Below are positions 14,931 through 21,389 of a DNA stretch of 31,602 nt, piece after piece. How positions within the stretch are numbered: the first letter of the stretch is position 1; every line of letters begins with the position of its first letter. Made by a program: the position numbers and the translations under genes. The notes beneath the pieces are model-generated. The model was not told the DNA's origin. It saw nothing but the letters and a program-made list of their open reading frames with translations, and made no database searches. Source of the DNA: CAZFDT01 sp964518335 (lineage in GTDB: Bacteria; Planctomycetota; Phycisphaerae; Phycisphaerales; Phycisphaeraceae); the NCBI GenBank assembly GCA_964518335.1, contig CAZFDT010000058.1, positions 1 to 31,602 of the forward strand, read 5' to 3'.

Positions 14931-15941
14931 ATGAAGACGGTGGTGCTGGAAAAGCCTGGCGAGTTCCGGGTGACTGACCGTGACGAGACGGGCGATCCGC
15001 CGGCGGGGTGGGCGCGGGTGCGCGTGCGTCGAGTGGGCATCTGCGGGACGGACTGGCACGCCTACCACGGACGGCAGCCGTTCTTCACGTACCCGCGCGT
15101 ATTGGGGCACGAGTTGGGCGTTGAGATCGAGTCCGCTCCGGGACTGGACCTCCAGCCAGGGGATCGGTGTGCGGTCGAGCCGTATTTGAACTGCGGCCAT
15201 TGCGTCGCCTGTCGCCGCGGGCGGGGGAACTGCTGCGTGGACCTGAAAGTGCTGGGCGTGCATATCGACGGTGGGATGTGCGAGCGCCTCCTGGTGCCGG
15301 GGAGCAAGCTGCACCGGTCGGCAAGTCTGTCGCTGGACCAGCTTGCGCTGGTGGAGACATTGGGCATCGGCTGTCACGCCGTGGCGCGGGCGGCGCCCGA
15401 GCGTGGCGAGCCCGTGCTGATTCTCGGCGCGGGTCCGATCGGGTTGTCGGTGATCCCTTTCGTGCAGGCGGCCCAGGCTGTGCCGATCGTCGCCGACGTG
15501 TCCGAGCCGCGACTGGCGTTCTGCCGCCAGCGGATGAACGTCGCGCACGCGCTCGATGCCCGCGGCGACTTGGTGGCCCGGATACGGGACCACTGCAACG
15601 GCGAGCTTCCGACGGTGGTCATCGACGCCACGGGCAATCCCGCATCGATGATGCGCACGTTCGACATGGTGGCGCACGGTGGCCGCATCGTCTTCGTCGG
15701 CCTGTTCGCCGGCGACGTGTCATTTGCCGACCCCAGCTTTCATCGCCGCGAGGCGACCCTGTTGGCCAGTCGCAATGCCTTGCCGGGCGATTTTACGAGG
15801 ATCATTCGACTCATTGAGGACAACGTCGTGGACACCACGCCCTGGATCACGCATCGCGCCGCGGCCGTCGAGCTGCCGGATGTGCTGACCTCGTGGCTCG
15901 CACCGGACGCCGGTCTGATCAAGGCCATGCTGTCGTTCTGA
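14931..15941 (+). CDS. Zinc-dependent alcohol/sugar dehydrogenase (MDR superfamily)
   Basis: A 336-residue medium-chain dehydrogenase. Catalytic zinc ligands are Cys38 (GICGTDWH) and His60-Glu61 (VLGHELG). The structural zinc set is Cys88, Cys91, Cys94 and Cys102 in the canonical spacing. The NAD-binding fold shows LILGAGPIGLS, followed by the nucleotide-proximal VIDATGNPASM and GGRIVFVGLF. Such enzymes oxidise polyols or sugar acids, for example threonine, sorbitol or L-galactonate dehydrogenases. It starts 33 bases after the aldo/keto reductase gene and closes the operon. With an L-galactose-type dehydrogenase upstream, an L-galactonate-like substrate is a reasonable guess, not a demonstrated one. 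The gene converges on trpG with a 9-base gap. Confidence 0.92.
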   Translation: MKTVVLEKPGEFRVTDRDETGDPPAGWARVRVRRVGICGTDWHAYHGRQPFFTYPRVLGHELGVEIESAPGLDLQPGDRCAVEPYLNCGHCVACRRGRGNCCVDLKVLGVHIDGGMCERLLVPGSKLHRSASLSLDQLALVETLGIGCHAVARAAPERGEPVLILGAGPIGLSVIPFVQAAQAVPIVADVSEPRLAFCRQRMNVAHALDARGDLVARIRDHCNGELPTVVIDATGNPASMMRTFDMVAHGGRIVFVGLFAGDVSFADPSFHRREATLLASRNALPGDFTRIIRLIEDNVVDTTPWITHRAAAVELPDVLTSWLAPDAGLIKAMLSF

Positions 15942-15950
15942 CATCGACAC

Positions 15951-16586
15951 TCACGCGTGCGCAGTCGCCCGCGGCGCCGGCAGGCCCAGGAAGTTCGCCA
16001 GCAGAAGGGGACCCTCCACCGTCAAGAAACTCTCCGGGTGAAACTGCACGCCCTCCAGCGGCGCAGGACCAAAGACGCCCGCCTTCGCCCGCAGGCCCAT
16101 GATCTCGCCTTCCTCCGTCCACGCGCTGATCTCGAATCGATGGTCGTCAAACGTGTGCCGCAGGATGACCAGACTGTGGTAACGAGTTGCAGTGAACGGG
16201 TTGCTCAGGCCTCGGAAGATGGTCTTGCCGTCATGGTGGATGGGCGAGGTCTTGCCGTGCATGAGGCGGACGTTGCGATCGACGGTCATGCCGAAGACGT
16301 GCCCGATGCACTGGTGGCCCAGGCACACGCCAAACAGCGGAACCTTGCCCGCGAAATGCTCGATGATCTGGTTCGAGACGCCGCCCTCGCGCGGCGTGCA
16401 CGGCCCCGGCGACACGATGATGTGATCAGGCTTGAGCTCGATCGCCTGCGGCAGCGTGATCTTGTCGTTGCGCACCACCTTGAGCTCGATGGCGTCGGGG
16501 TCCTGCCCGTTGGCGACGAGCAGCTCGCCGATGCGCTGCACGAGGTTGTAGGTGAAGCTGTCGTAGTTATCGATCAGGAGGATCAT
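15951..16586 (-). CDS. trpG: Anthranilate/aminodeoxychorismate synthase glutamine amidotransferase subunit
   Basis: A 211-residue class I glutamine amidotransferase that releases ammonia from glutamine for anthranilate synthase (tryptophan pathway) or aminodeoxychorismate synthase (folate pathway). It begins ILLIDNYDSFTYNL and contains VSPGPCTP. The nucleophile is Cys88 in GVCLGHQ, and the His-Glu pair is in QFHPES. The partner TrpE/PabB is not in the window, so trpG and pabA cannot be told apart; many bacteria use one protein for both. ATG 16586 follows a perfect TATAAT by eight bases and has no Shine-Dalgarno, indicating its own promoter and a leaderless mRNA. The zinc-ribbon gene ends 27 bases upstream. 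Confidence 0.95.
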   Translation of the reverse strand: MILLIDNYDSFTYNLVQRIGELLVANGQDPDAIELKVVRNDKITLPQAIELKPDHIIVSPGPCTPREGGVSNQIIEHFAGKVPLFGVCLGHQCIGHVFGMTVDRNVRLMHGKTSPIHHDGKTIFRGLSNPFTATRYHSLVILRHTFDDHRFEISAWTEEGEIMGLRAKAGVFGPAPLEGVQFHPESFLTVEGPLLLANFLGLPAPRATAHA

Positions 16587-16594
16587 GCGGGGGG

Positions 16595-16600
16595 ATTATA
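16595..16600 (-). promoter_or_regulatory. Predicted -10 box of a trpG promoter
   Basis: A perfect TATAAT on the minus strand lies in the 27-base gap after the zinc-ribbon gene, eight bases before the trpG ATG. No convincing -35 hexamer is seen 16-18 bases upstream. Confidence 0.5.
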
Positions 16601-16613
16601 CGACGGGTGAGCG

Positions 16614-17189
16614 TCAGACGACGGACTGGTGGCGGCGGATCAGTCCGGTGATCGCGCCGATGATCATGGCGGCGATGATCCAGAAGACGGCCCCGAACAA
16701 CCATGGCGTGAGCGACAGAGGCACGAGTGCGCCGATGGCGGCGCCAACCGTGACGTGAGCGAGGAGGCTGTCGATTCGCCCTTCCGGAACGAGGCGCAGA
16801 CCGACATACACGATGGCACTGAGCCACAGGGGAAACGTGAAAAACATGGCGCACCACAAGCCGGGCCACCAGACATGGACAGCCAGAAACGCCGGGGCAT
16901 ACAGGGCGGCGATCAGCAGCACATCGCGCACGATCTGGCGCGTGGGTACGGGCGGCTGGTCCTCCGGCGGACTGCTGTGGAACGAACTGAAATCGAGTGG
17001 GTTGAACTGTCGGCCGCACTCCGGGCACTGCGGCGTGCGCACGCCTCGCAGGTTGTAGCCACAGTCGCGGCAGTAACGGTTGCGTTCGCCAAAGAGCGGG
17101 CGTGGCTCCCCATCATCGTTCGTTCGCCGCGGCAGGGGGTCAGGTTCAACCAGATCATAGGTCTGCGGGTCTTCGTCGCCTGTGCTCAT
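16614..17189 (-). CDS. Zinc-ribbon integral membrane protein of planctomycete type
   Basis: A 191-residue protein. Cys40, Cys43, Cys55 and Cys58 form a zinc ribbon in RYCRDCGYNLRG and PQCPECGRQFNP, the motif pair common in many planctomycete membrane proteins. About four membrane segments follow from residue ~85 (VLLIAALYAPAFLAV; CAMFFTFPLWLSAIVYV; VTVGAAIGALVPLSL; FGAVFWIIAAMIIGAIT), ending in a basic tail. Function is unknown. ATG 17189 is preferred over an earlier start at 17225 because GAGGGG lies about eight bases upstream and the earlier residues look like leader translation. It follows the small lipoprotein gene by 32 bases and precedes trpG. Confidence 0.82.
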   Translation of the reverse strand: MSTGDEDPQTYDLVEPDPLPRRTNDDGEPRPLFGERNRYCRDCGYNLRGVRTPQCPECGRQFNPLDFSSFHSSPPEDQPPVPTRQIVRDVLLIAALYAPAFLAVHVWWPGLWCAMFFTFPLWLSAIVYVGLRLVPEGRIDSLLAHVTVGAAIGALVPLSLTPWLFGAVFWIIAAMIIGAITGLIRRHQSVV

Positions 17190-17221
17190 CGGGTCCACCC
17201 CTCGGATCGACGCCATGCGAA

Positions 17222-17407
17222 TCAATCGGGGCGCTCGAATTCACCGCCGTCGTATTTTTGCTTGACATAGTTTTTGGGTGACTCGGCAGGTCCTTCGCGA
17301 TGCAGCGGATCGCCGATGCCGCGACGGCGGACTACACGCTGTTCGCACGCCAAGCCTGCCAGCGACATGGAACCGAGCACGGCCACGATGACGAGCCAAC
17401 GCATCAT
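17222..17407 (-). CDS. Small lipoprotein of unknown function
   Basis: A 61-residue protein starting MMRWLVIVAVLGSMSLAG, with a lipobox SLAGLAC giving lipidated Cys21. The mature ~40 residues are charged (EQRVVRRRGIGDPLHREGPA) and end in KQKYDGGEFERPD. The start may also be the second Met. No Shine-Dalgarno is visible; TATGAT lies six bases upstream, compatible with a leaderless transcript. It lies 25 bases after the coiled-coil protein of the ExbB/ExbD operon, so it may be an envelope accessory factor of that system. No family is recognised. Confidence 0.6.
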   Translation of the reverse strand: MMRWLVIVAVLGSMSLAGLACEQRVVRRRGIGDPLHREGPAESPKNYVKQKYDGGEFERPD

Positions 17408-17432
17408 GCCATCATCATACGCCGTTGTTGCC

Positions 17433-19652
17433 TCAAGGGCTGATGCCGGGTGGCGGTGAGTTTTCGGGCAGATAAACCCACAGGGAAAAGCCCATGCCGT
17501 GCCATCCATTTTCGCAACGCAGGAGAATGCGGTTGCGTCCCTGTTGGAAGTGGACGCGGCGATAGGCTTCACCGGGATCCCAGTTTTTGTGCTGATCGGC
17601 GGAAACCCATACGGGCACGTCGTTGATCCACAGGCGCCCCTTGTCGTCACTGCCCATGGCCACCCACAGATCGCGCGGGCGATCAAAGTGCAGTTCCGTG
17701 CAGGCGTACCAGATACCGTATTCCTCGGAGTTGGTCGGCACGATGAGTCCGCGCGGGGAATCGCTCTGCACGAACTCCCAGCGGATGGTGCGACCGTCCT
17801 TGCCGATGTACGTCGCGTCGAGATCGACGAGGTTTTCCGGCGGGAAGCTGCGGTCCATGTTGGCTCGGCCGGGGTTGGGCCAGGGGCCGATGATGTACCA
17901 GGTGTTCACCGCCATCCACGTGGTGGCGTCTCCCTGTTCGCCGACTTTGCGACCCGGGACCGGTCGCACTTCCTTGGCGATGGTGGGCGGCGTTGGGTTG
18001 ACGGTTGCGACCGGCGGGGCTTGGTTGGGGCGAGGCGCAGTCGCCGCTTCGCGGGTGTCGGACGCTTCGCCTCGCTGCGGCGCGGCTGCTGTCACCGCCA
18101 TCATCGCGGCTGTTACGTCGGTGGCCGTGCCGCTGACATCGACCGACGCCAGGGTTTCCAGCGCCTGCATCGCCGCGGATCGCGCCTCGATGGCGTCGAG
18201 GGATATCGCGCCGCCCTCGCCCGTGACCTCAGTCATGTCGGCCTTGGCCTGCGACAGCAGCAGGTTCGCCAGCGACAGCATGGCCCCGGTTTCGCTGACG
18301 GCCGTCTCGAGCTGCTGACGCTTGCGCTCAAACTGGGCCGTGGTCGTGGCCCGGGCCTGCAGCGCCTGGGCGTCAAGCTGCGGTCGGATGGGCTTGAACG
18401 CTTCGATGGCGTCGCGCGCCTGGTCCAGGGTCGCCTCGCGCAACATGGCGAGTTTCATGGCCCTGATTTCGCGATACTGCTCAGTCACCTTCGTCTCGGC
18501 CTCTTGCGCCGCGTCGTACAACTGCAGCACGTCCATCCGGGACACGTCGGGAGGAGGCGAGGTCTCCTGCTCCTGGGGCCGGTCGTGTTTGGCCATCGCC
18601 TGGGCAGCCAACTCGCCCACCTTCTGCTTGATCTCCGCGGCGGCTTGCTGCTGGCGGGCACGTGCATCGCTCTGCACCCTTCTTGCGTCGGCCAACGATC
18701 GCTCCTGCAACCGCTCCCCATCCACGGCACGCTGCTGGTGACTGCGCAGCGACTGCTGGAGTTCCTCGACACGAGCCTGGGTCTGCTCCAACTGCTGCTG
18801 TCGCTGTGCCAGCGCACTCTCATCGCGCTTGGACGCGGCTTCGAGTCGCTGCACGTTTTGCCTGGCGGCAGCCACAGCCTTGGCATTTGTGCCCTCGGCC
18901 TCGAGCTCCTGGTGCTTGCTCCGCTCCTCGGCAAGCTGCAGTTGCCCTTGCTCGACTTTGGCAGCCGCTTCGTCTCGACGGGTCTGGCGCTCCTCCTGCT
19001 TCTTGACCTCAGTCTCGAGCGTGCGATCTGTTCGCTCGGTCGCTTCCCGCGCTTGTTGTGCCTGCTGCTTGGCCTGGCGATAGTCGGCATGGGCCCTGAT
19101 GGCGTCGCGCTGCGCCGCCAGGGCTTCCTGCTGCAACCGCGACAGATCACTGGCCGGCGCGATGGCCTCCAACCGGGCGAGCGCCTCCTGCTGCAGAGAT
19201 TCGGCCTGGGCCTGCTGCGCATCGGTCTCCTGCGAGTTGGTTTTCTCAAGCGCCTCGATCGCCGCATCCATCGCCTCAAGCGCCTGCTCGATCAGGCCGG
19301 GCACCTGCTCGGGCGTCTGCTCGATCATCTGTCGTTCGTACAACTCGAATTCGTTGGCCTGCTCGTGCCTGACCTGCTCCATCGCATCGAGCATTTCGTG
19401 CATGTCCTGGACGTCGCGTTCCAGGCGATCCCGGTTGATCTGCTCCATCTGCTGCGACACGTCCTCCAGGCGATGCGACGCCATCGTCACGTCCGGGCGG
19501 TTCTCCTGGGGCTGCTCCTCGAGGATGATTTGGCGCAGCGGCGTGAACAGGAGCAGCGCGATGGCGGCGGCGGCGTGCAGGATCACCGACGCGACGAACC
19601 ACGCAGGTCGAGCGCGGTCACGATTTTGGCGAAGCGGTGCCGGGTCGGACAT
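17433..19652 (-). CDS. Large inner-membrane coiled-coil protein in the TonB position, with a C-terminal beta-sandwich-like domain
   Basis: A 739-residue protein. Residues 1-17 are basic, and residues ~18-38 form one membrane anchor (WFVASVILHAAAAIALLLF) resembling the TonB anchor, including a histidine. About 50-350 is a nearly continuous Gln/Glu/Ala/Arg-rich coiled coil, followed by further helices to ~510 and a Pro/Thr-rich linker (~530-575). The last ~160 residues form a compact Trp-rich domain: WYIIGPWPNPGR, LWVAMGSDDKGRLWINDVPV and NRILLRCENGWHGMG. This resembles the beta-sandwich 'GSDD...LWLNG' modules of planctomycete carbohydrate-related proteins. No TonB C-terminal domain is present. 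The start overlaps exbD by 35 bases, so translation is coupled. It probably spans the periplasm and is driven by ExbB/ExbD; that role is inference. Confidence 0.88.
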   Translation of the reverse strand: MSDPAPLRQNRDRARPAWFVASVILHAAAAIALLLFTPLRQIILEEQPQENRPDVTMASHRLEDVSQQMEQINRDRLERDVQDMHEMLDAMEQVRHEQANEFELYERQMIEQTPEQVPGLIEQALEAMDAAIEALEKTNSQETDAQQAQAESLQQEALARLEAIAPASDLSRLQQEALAAQRDAIRAHADYRQAKQQAQQAREATERTDRTLETEVKKQEERQTRRDEAAAKVEQGQLQLAEERSKHQELEAEGTNAKAVAAARQNVQRLEAASKRDESALAQRQQQLEQTQARVEELQQSLRSHQQRAVDGERLQERSLADARRVQSDARARQQQAAAEIKQKVGELAAQAMAKHDRPQEQETSPPPDVSRMDVLQLYDAAQEAETKVTEQYREIRAMKLAMLREATLDQARDAIEAFKPIRPQLDAQALQARATTTAQFERKRQQLETAVSETGAMLSLANLLLSQAKADMTEVTGEGGAISLDAIEARSAAMQALETLASVDVSGTATDVTAAMMAVTAAAPQRGEASDTREAATAPRPNQAPPVATVNPTPPTIAKEVRPVPGRKVGEQGDATTWMAVNTWYIIGPWPNPGRANMDRSFPPENLVDLDATYIGKDGRTIRWEFVQSDSPRGLIVPTNSEEYGIWYACTELHFDRPRDLWVAMGSDDKGRLWINDVPVWVSADQHKNWDPGEAYRRVHFQQGRNRILLRCENGWHGMGFSLWVYLPENSPPPGISP

Positions 19653-20031
19653 TGGTGAGTCCCTCGAATTTGGCCAGTTCCAACACCTGAATCACGGCCC
19701 GCCACGGCGTCTGGCGGTCGGCGTTGATCCGCAACGGCTGGGTCTTGTCCTCGGCGGCGGCCTGCTTGAGCCGATCATGCAGGATCGACGGCGTGATCGG
19801 GTCGGTGCCAAGGTAGAACCTGCCTTGGGCGTCGATCGACACGGTGAGGATCTTCGAGGCCGGCACTTCCTGGGCGGACAGCACCGCCTCGGGCAACTCC
19901 AGCGGCAGCTCGCGCTCGATTTTCTTGAGTGTCGCCGCCACGAGAAAGAAGATCAGCAGCAGGAACACGCAGTCGATCAGCGGCGCCATCTGGACCTCGA
20001 TGCCCTCGTCGTCCTGGAGGTTAATTCGCAT
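19618..20031 (-). CDS. exbD: ExbD/TolR-family biopolymer transport protein
   Basis: A 137-residue inner-membrane protein with a short cytoplasmic N-terminus, one membrane helix and a periplasmic domain. The segment APLIDCVFLLLIFFLVA carries the conserved membrane Asp (Asp20) that couples proton flow to work in ExbD, TolR and MotB relatives. The periplasmic part (about 45-130) contains LTVSIDAQGRFYLG and a final helix VIQVLELAKFEGLTNV, as expected. It overlaps exbB by 11 bases upstream and the coiled-coil gene by 35 bases downstream, so the three are one translational unit. The gene is secure; the machine's cargo is unknown. Confidence 0.95.
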   Translation of the reverse strand: MRINLQDDEGIEVQMAPLIDCVFLLLIFFLVAATLKKIERELPLELPEAVLSAQEVPASKILTVSIDAQGRFYLGTDPITPSILHDRLKQAAAEDKTQPLRINADRQTPWRAVIQVLELAKFEGLTNVRPGTASPKS

Positions 20032-20881
20032 GCGTGGTCTCCTTGGACACGGGCGTGACGGGCGCGACGGCGGGCGTGGGCGCCGGAGGCGATGCGGTGG
20101 GCGTCATGAACCAGTCGGTGATGAGTCCACCCGCCTGCTCCTCGAGTTCGACGCCGAAGAGGGTGACTCGGCTCTTGAAGAAATGGTAGAGGGCCAGGGC
20201 GGGGATGGCGACGCTCAGGCCGGCCCCGGTGGTAATGAGGGCCTTGGCGATATCGCCTCCGAACGCTGCTGGATTCGCCAGTTCGCCCATGATGGCGACC
20301 TGGTCGAAGGCGCCGATCATGCCGATGACCGTGCCCAGCAGGCCCAGCAGAGGCGAGATGGTGGCGACGACCGCCAGGGGGTAGGCGCGCTGCAGATGCC
20401 GGCGCAGCTCGCGTGCCGCCAGGTCGCCGGCAATCATGTTCACGTCGGTCGCCGTCCCGTGACGATGCGTGACGATGGCTTCGATCATGCGGCCGAGTGT
20501 GCTGGGCCGGCGACGCGCCAACTGCAGCACGGCATCAGGCTGCCCGCTCTTCCAGAGTCGAGCGGCCTCGGTCGCCAGCCCGTCGGGCACAATGTGAGCC
20601 TTCCGCAGATTCACGAAACGCTCGATGGCATAGGCCAGACCCGCGATCGACACCAGCAGCAGGAACAGCATGGTCGTGCCGCCCTGCACCAGCTTGCGCA
20701 GGAATGCCTCGCCGCTGGTCATGGGCTTTTCGTCGTCGCTGGGCGTCGCCGGGCCGCTTGCCTGGGCAGCATCCACGGCCTGTGCTTCGGAGGGTGGCGC
20801 CGCAGGTGCGTCCTGGGCGTGACTGCGGCTGCCCGCCAGCAAAAGCAAGGCGAGTGCCGCCGCGAGAATCGGTCGTGTCAT
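20021..20881 (-). CDS. exbB: ExbB/TolQ/MotA-family proton channel protein with a signal-peptide extension
   Basis: A 286-residue protein. Residues 1-23 form a cleavable-type signal peptide (ending RSHAQ), followed by an Ala/Pro/Asp-rich stretch. The first membrane helix (about 68-86, TMLFLLLVSIAGLAYAIERF) and the conserved pair of helices YPLAVVATISPLLGLLGTVI and ALITTGAGLSVAIPALALYH, with the family core TISPLLGLLGTVxGM, follow. The Pro/Thr-rich tail is low-complexity. ExbB pentamers with ExbD form a proton-driven motor in the inner membrane. The N-terminal extension is common in planctomycete and Bacteroidetes ExbB proteins. GAGGA lies eight bases before the ATG. exbD begins 11 bases before its stop. 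Confidence 0.95.
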   Translation of the reverse strand: MTRPILAAALALLLLAGSRSHAQDAPAAPPSEAQAVDAAQASGPATPSDDEKPMTSGEAFLRKLVQGGTTMLFLLLVSIAGLAYAIERFVNLRKAHIVPDGLATEAARLWKSGQPDAVLQLARRRPSTLGRMIEAIVTHRHGTATDVNMIAGDLAARELRRHLQRAYPLAVVATISPLLGLLGTVIGMIGAFDQVAIMGELANPAAFGGDIAKALITTGAGLSVAIPALALYHFFKSRVTLFGVELEEQAGGLITDWFMTPTASPPAPTPAVAPVTPVSKETTHAN

Positions 20882-21005
20882 GAGTGAAGTCCTCGTGATA
20901 AGGGGAGTCCCATGTCGCTCATCATGCTAAGCCGCACGGGCATTCGAGGCGCGCGAGGTGTGCGGAGCAACGACGACAGCCTCGCCATTATTGCGTGGAC
21001 GTTCG

Positions 21006-21386
21006 CTACGACACACTCTGGATGATCTTGACCAGCGGCAGGAACACACCGATGACGGTGACGGCCGCGGCGAACATCATGAGCGTGCCGATGACGGTTC
21101 CGATGAGGATTTCGACTTTCTTGTCGCGAGCGAGGATCGCCAGGGCCACGAGCGCGACCGCCGCCAGCACGCACAGGCCCGCTGCGATCTTGCCGGGTGT
21201 GCCGATCAACTGGATGGTCAGCCAGGGGAGCTCGGTGTCGAAATCCTCGAACACACCACGAAACCGCGGCACCACCAGCAGCAGCACGCCTGCCACCACC
21301 AGGCACAGAAGCACCGCACACGCGGTGGATGCGACGGCGATGACCTTGAGCCAGATGGAACTGGCAGCGGTGGATGGATCGGTCAT
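21006..21386 (-). CDS. Small membrane protein with a GspF-like motif
   Basis: A 126-residue protein with three predicted membrane segments: about 14-38 (VIAVASTACAVLLCLVVAGV), 65-86 (KIAAGLCVLAAVALVALAIL) and 92-118 (EILIGTVIGTLMMFAAAV). Between the first two lies VPRFRGVFEDFDTELPWLT, which looks like the 'VPxFxxIFxDFGxELPxxT' segment of type II secretion/pilus platform protein GspF/PilC. The protein is far shorter than GspF, so it may be a domesticated fragment or a coincidentally similar small family. It starts three bases after the leuS stop, so it is translated from the leuS message, and it precedes exbB by 124 bases. Function unknown. Confidence 0.75.
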   Translation of the reverse strand: MTDPSTAASSIWLKVIAVASTACAVLLCLVVAGVLLLVVPRFRGVFEDFDTELPWLTIQLIGTPGKIAAGLCVLAAVALVALAILARDKKVEILIGTVIGTLMMFAAAVTVIGVFLPLVKIIQSVS

Positions 21387-21389
21387 GAG

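Noticed and set aside
17499..19658. Long plus-strand open frame opposite the coiled-coil gene
   Set aside because: The Leu/Gly/Arg-rich translation mirrors the Gln/Glu/Ala codons of the real gene; no ribosome site or domain is seen.
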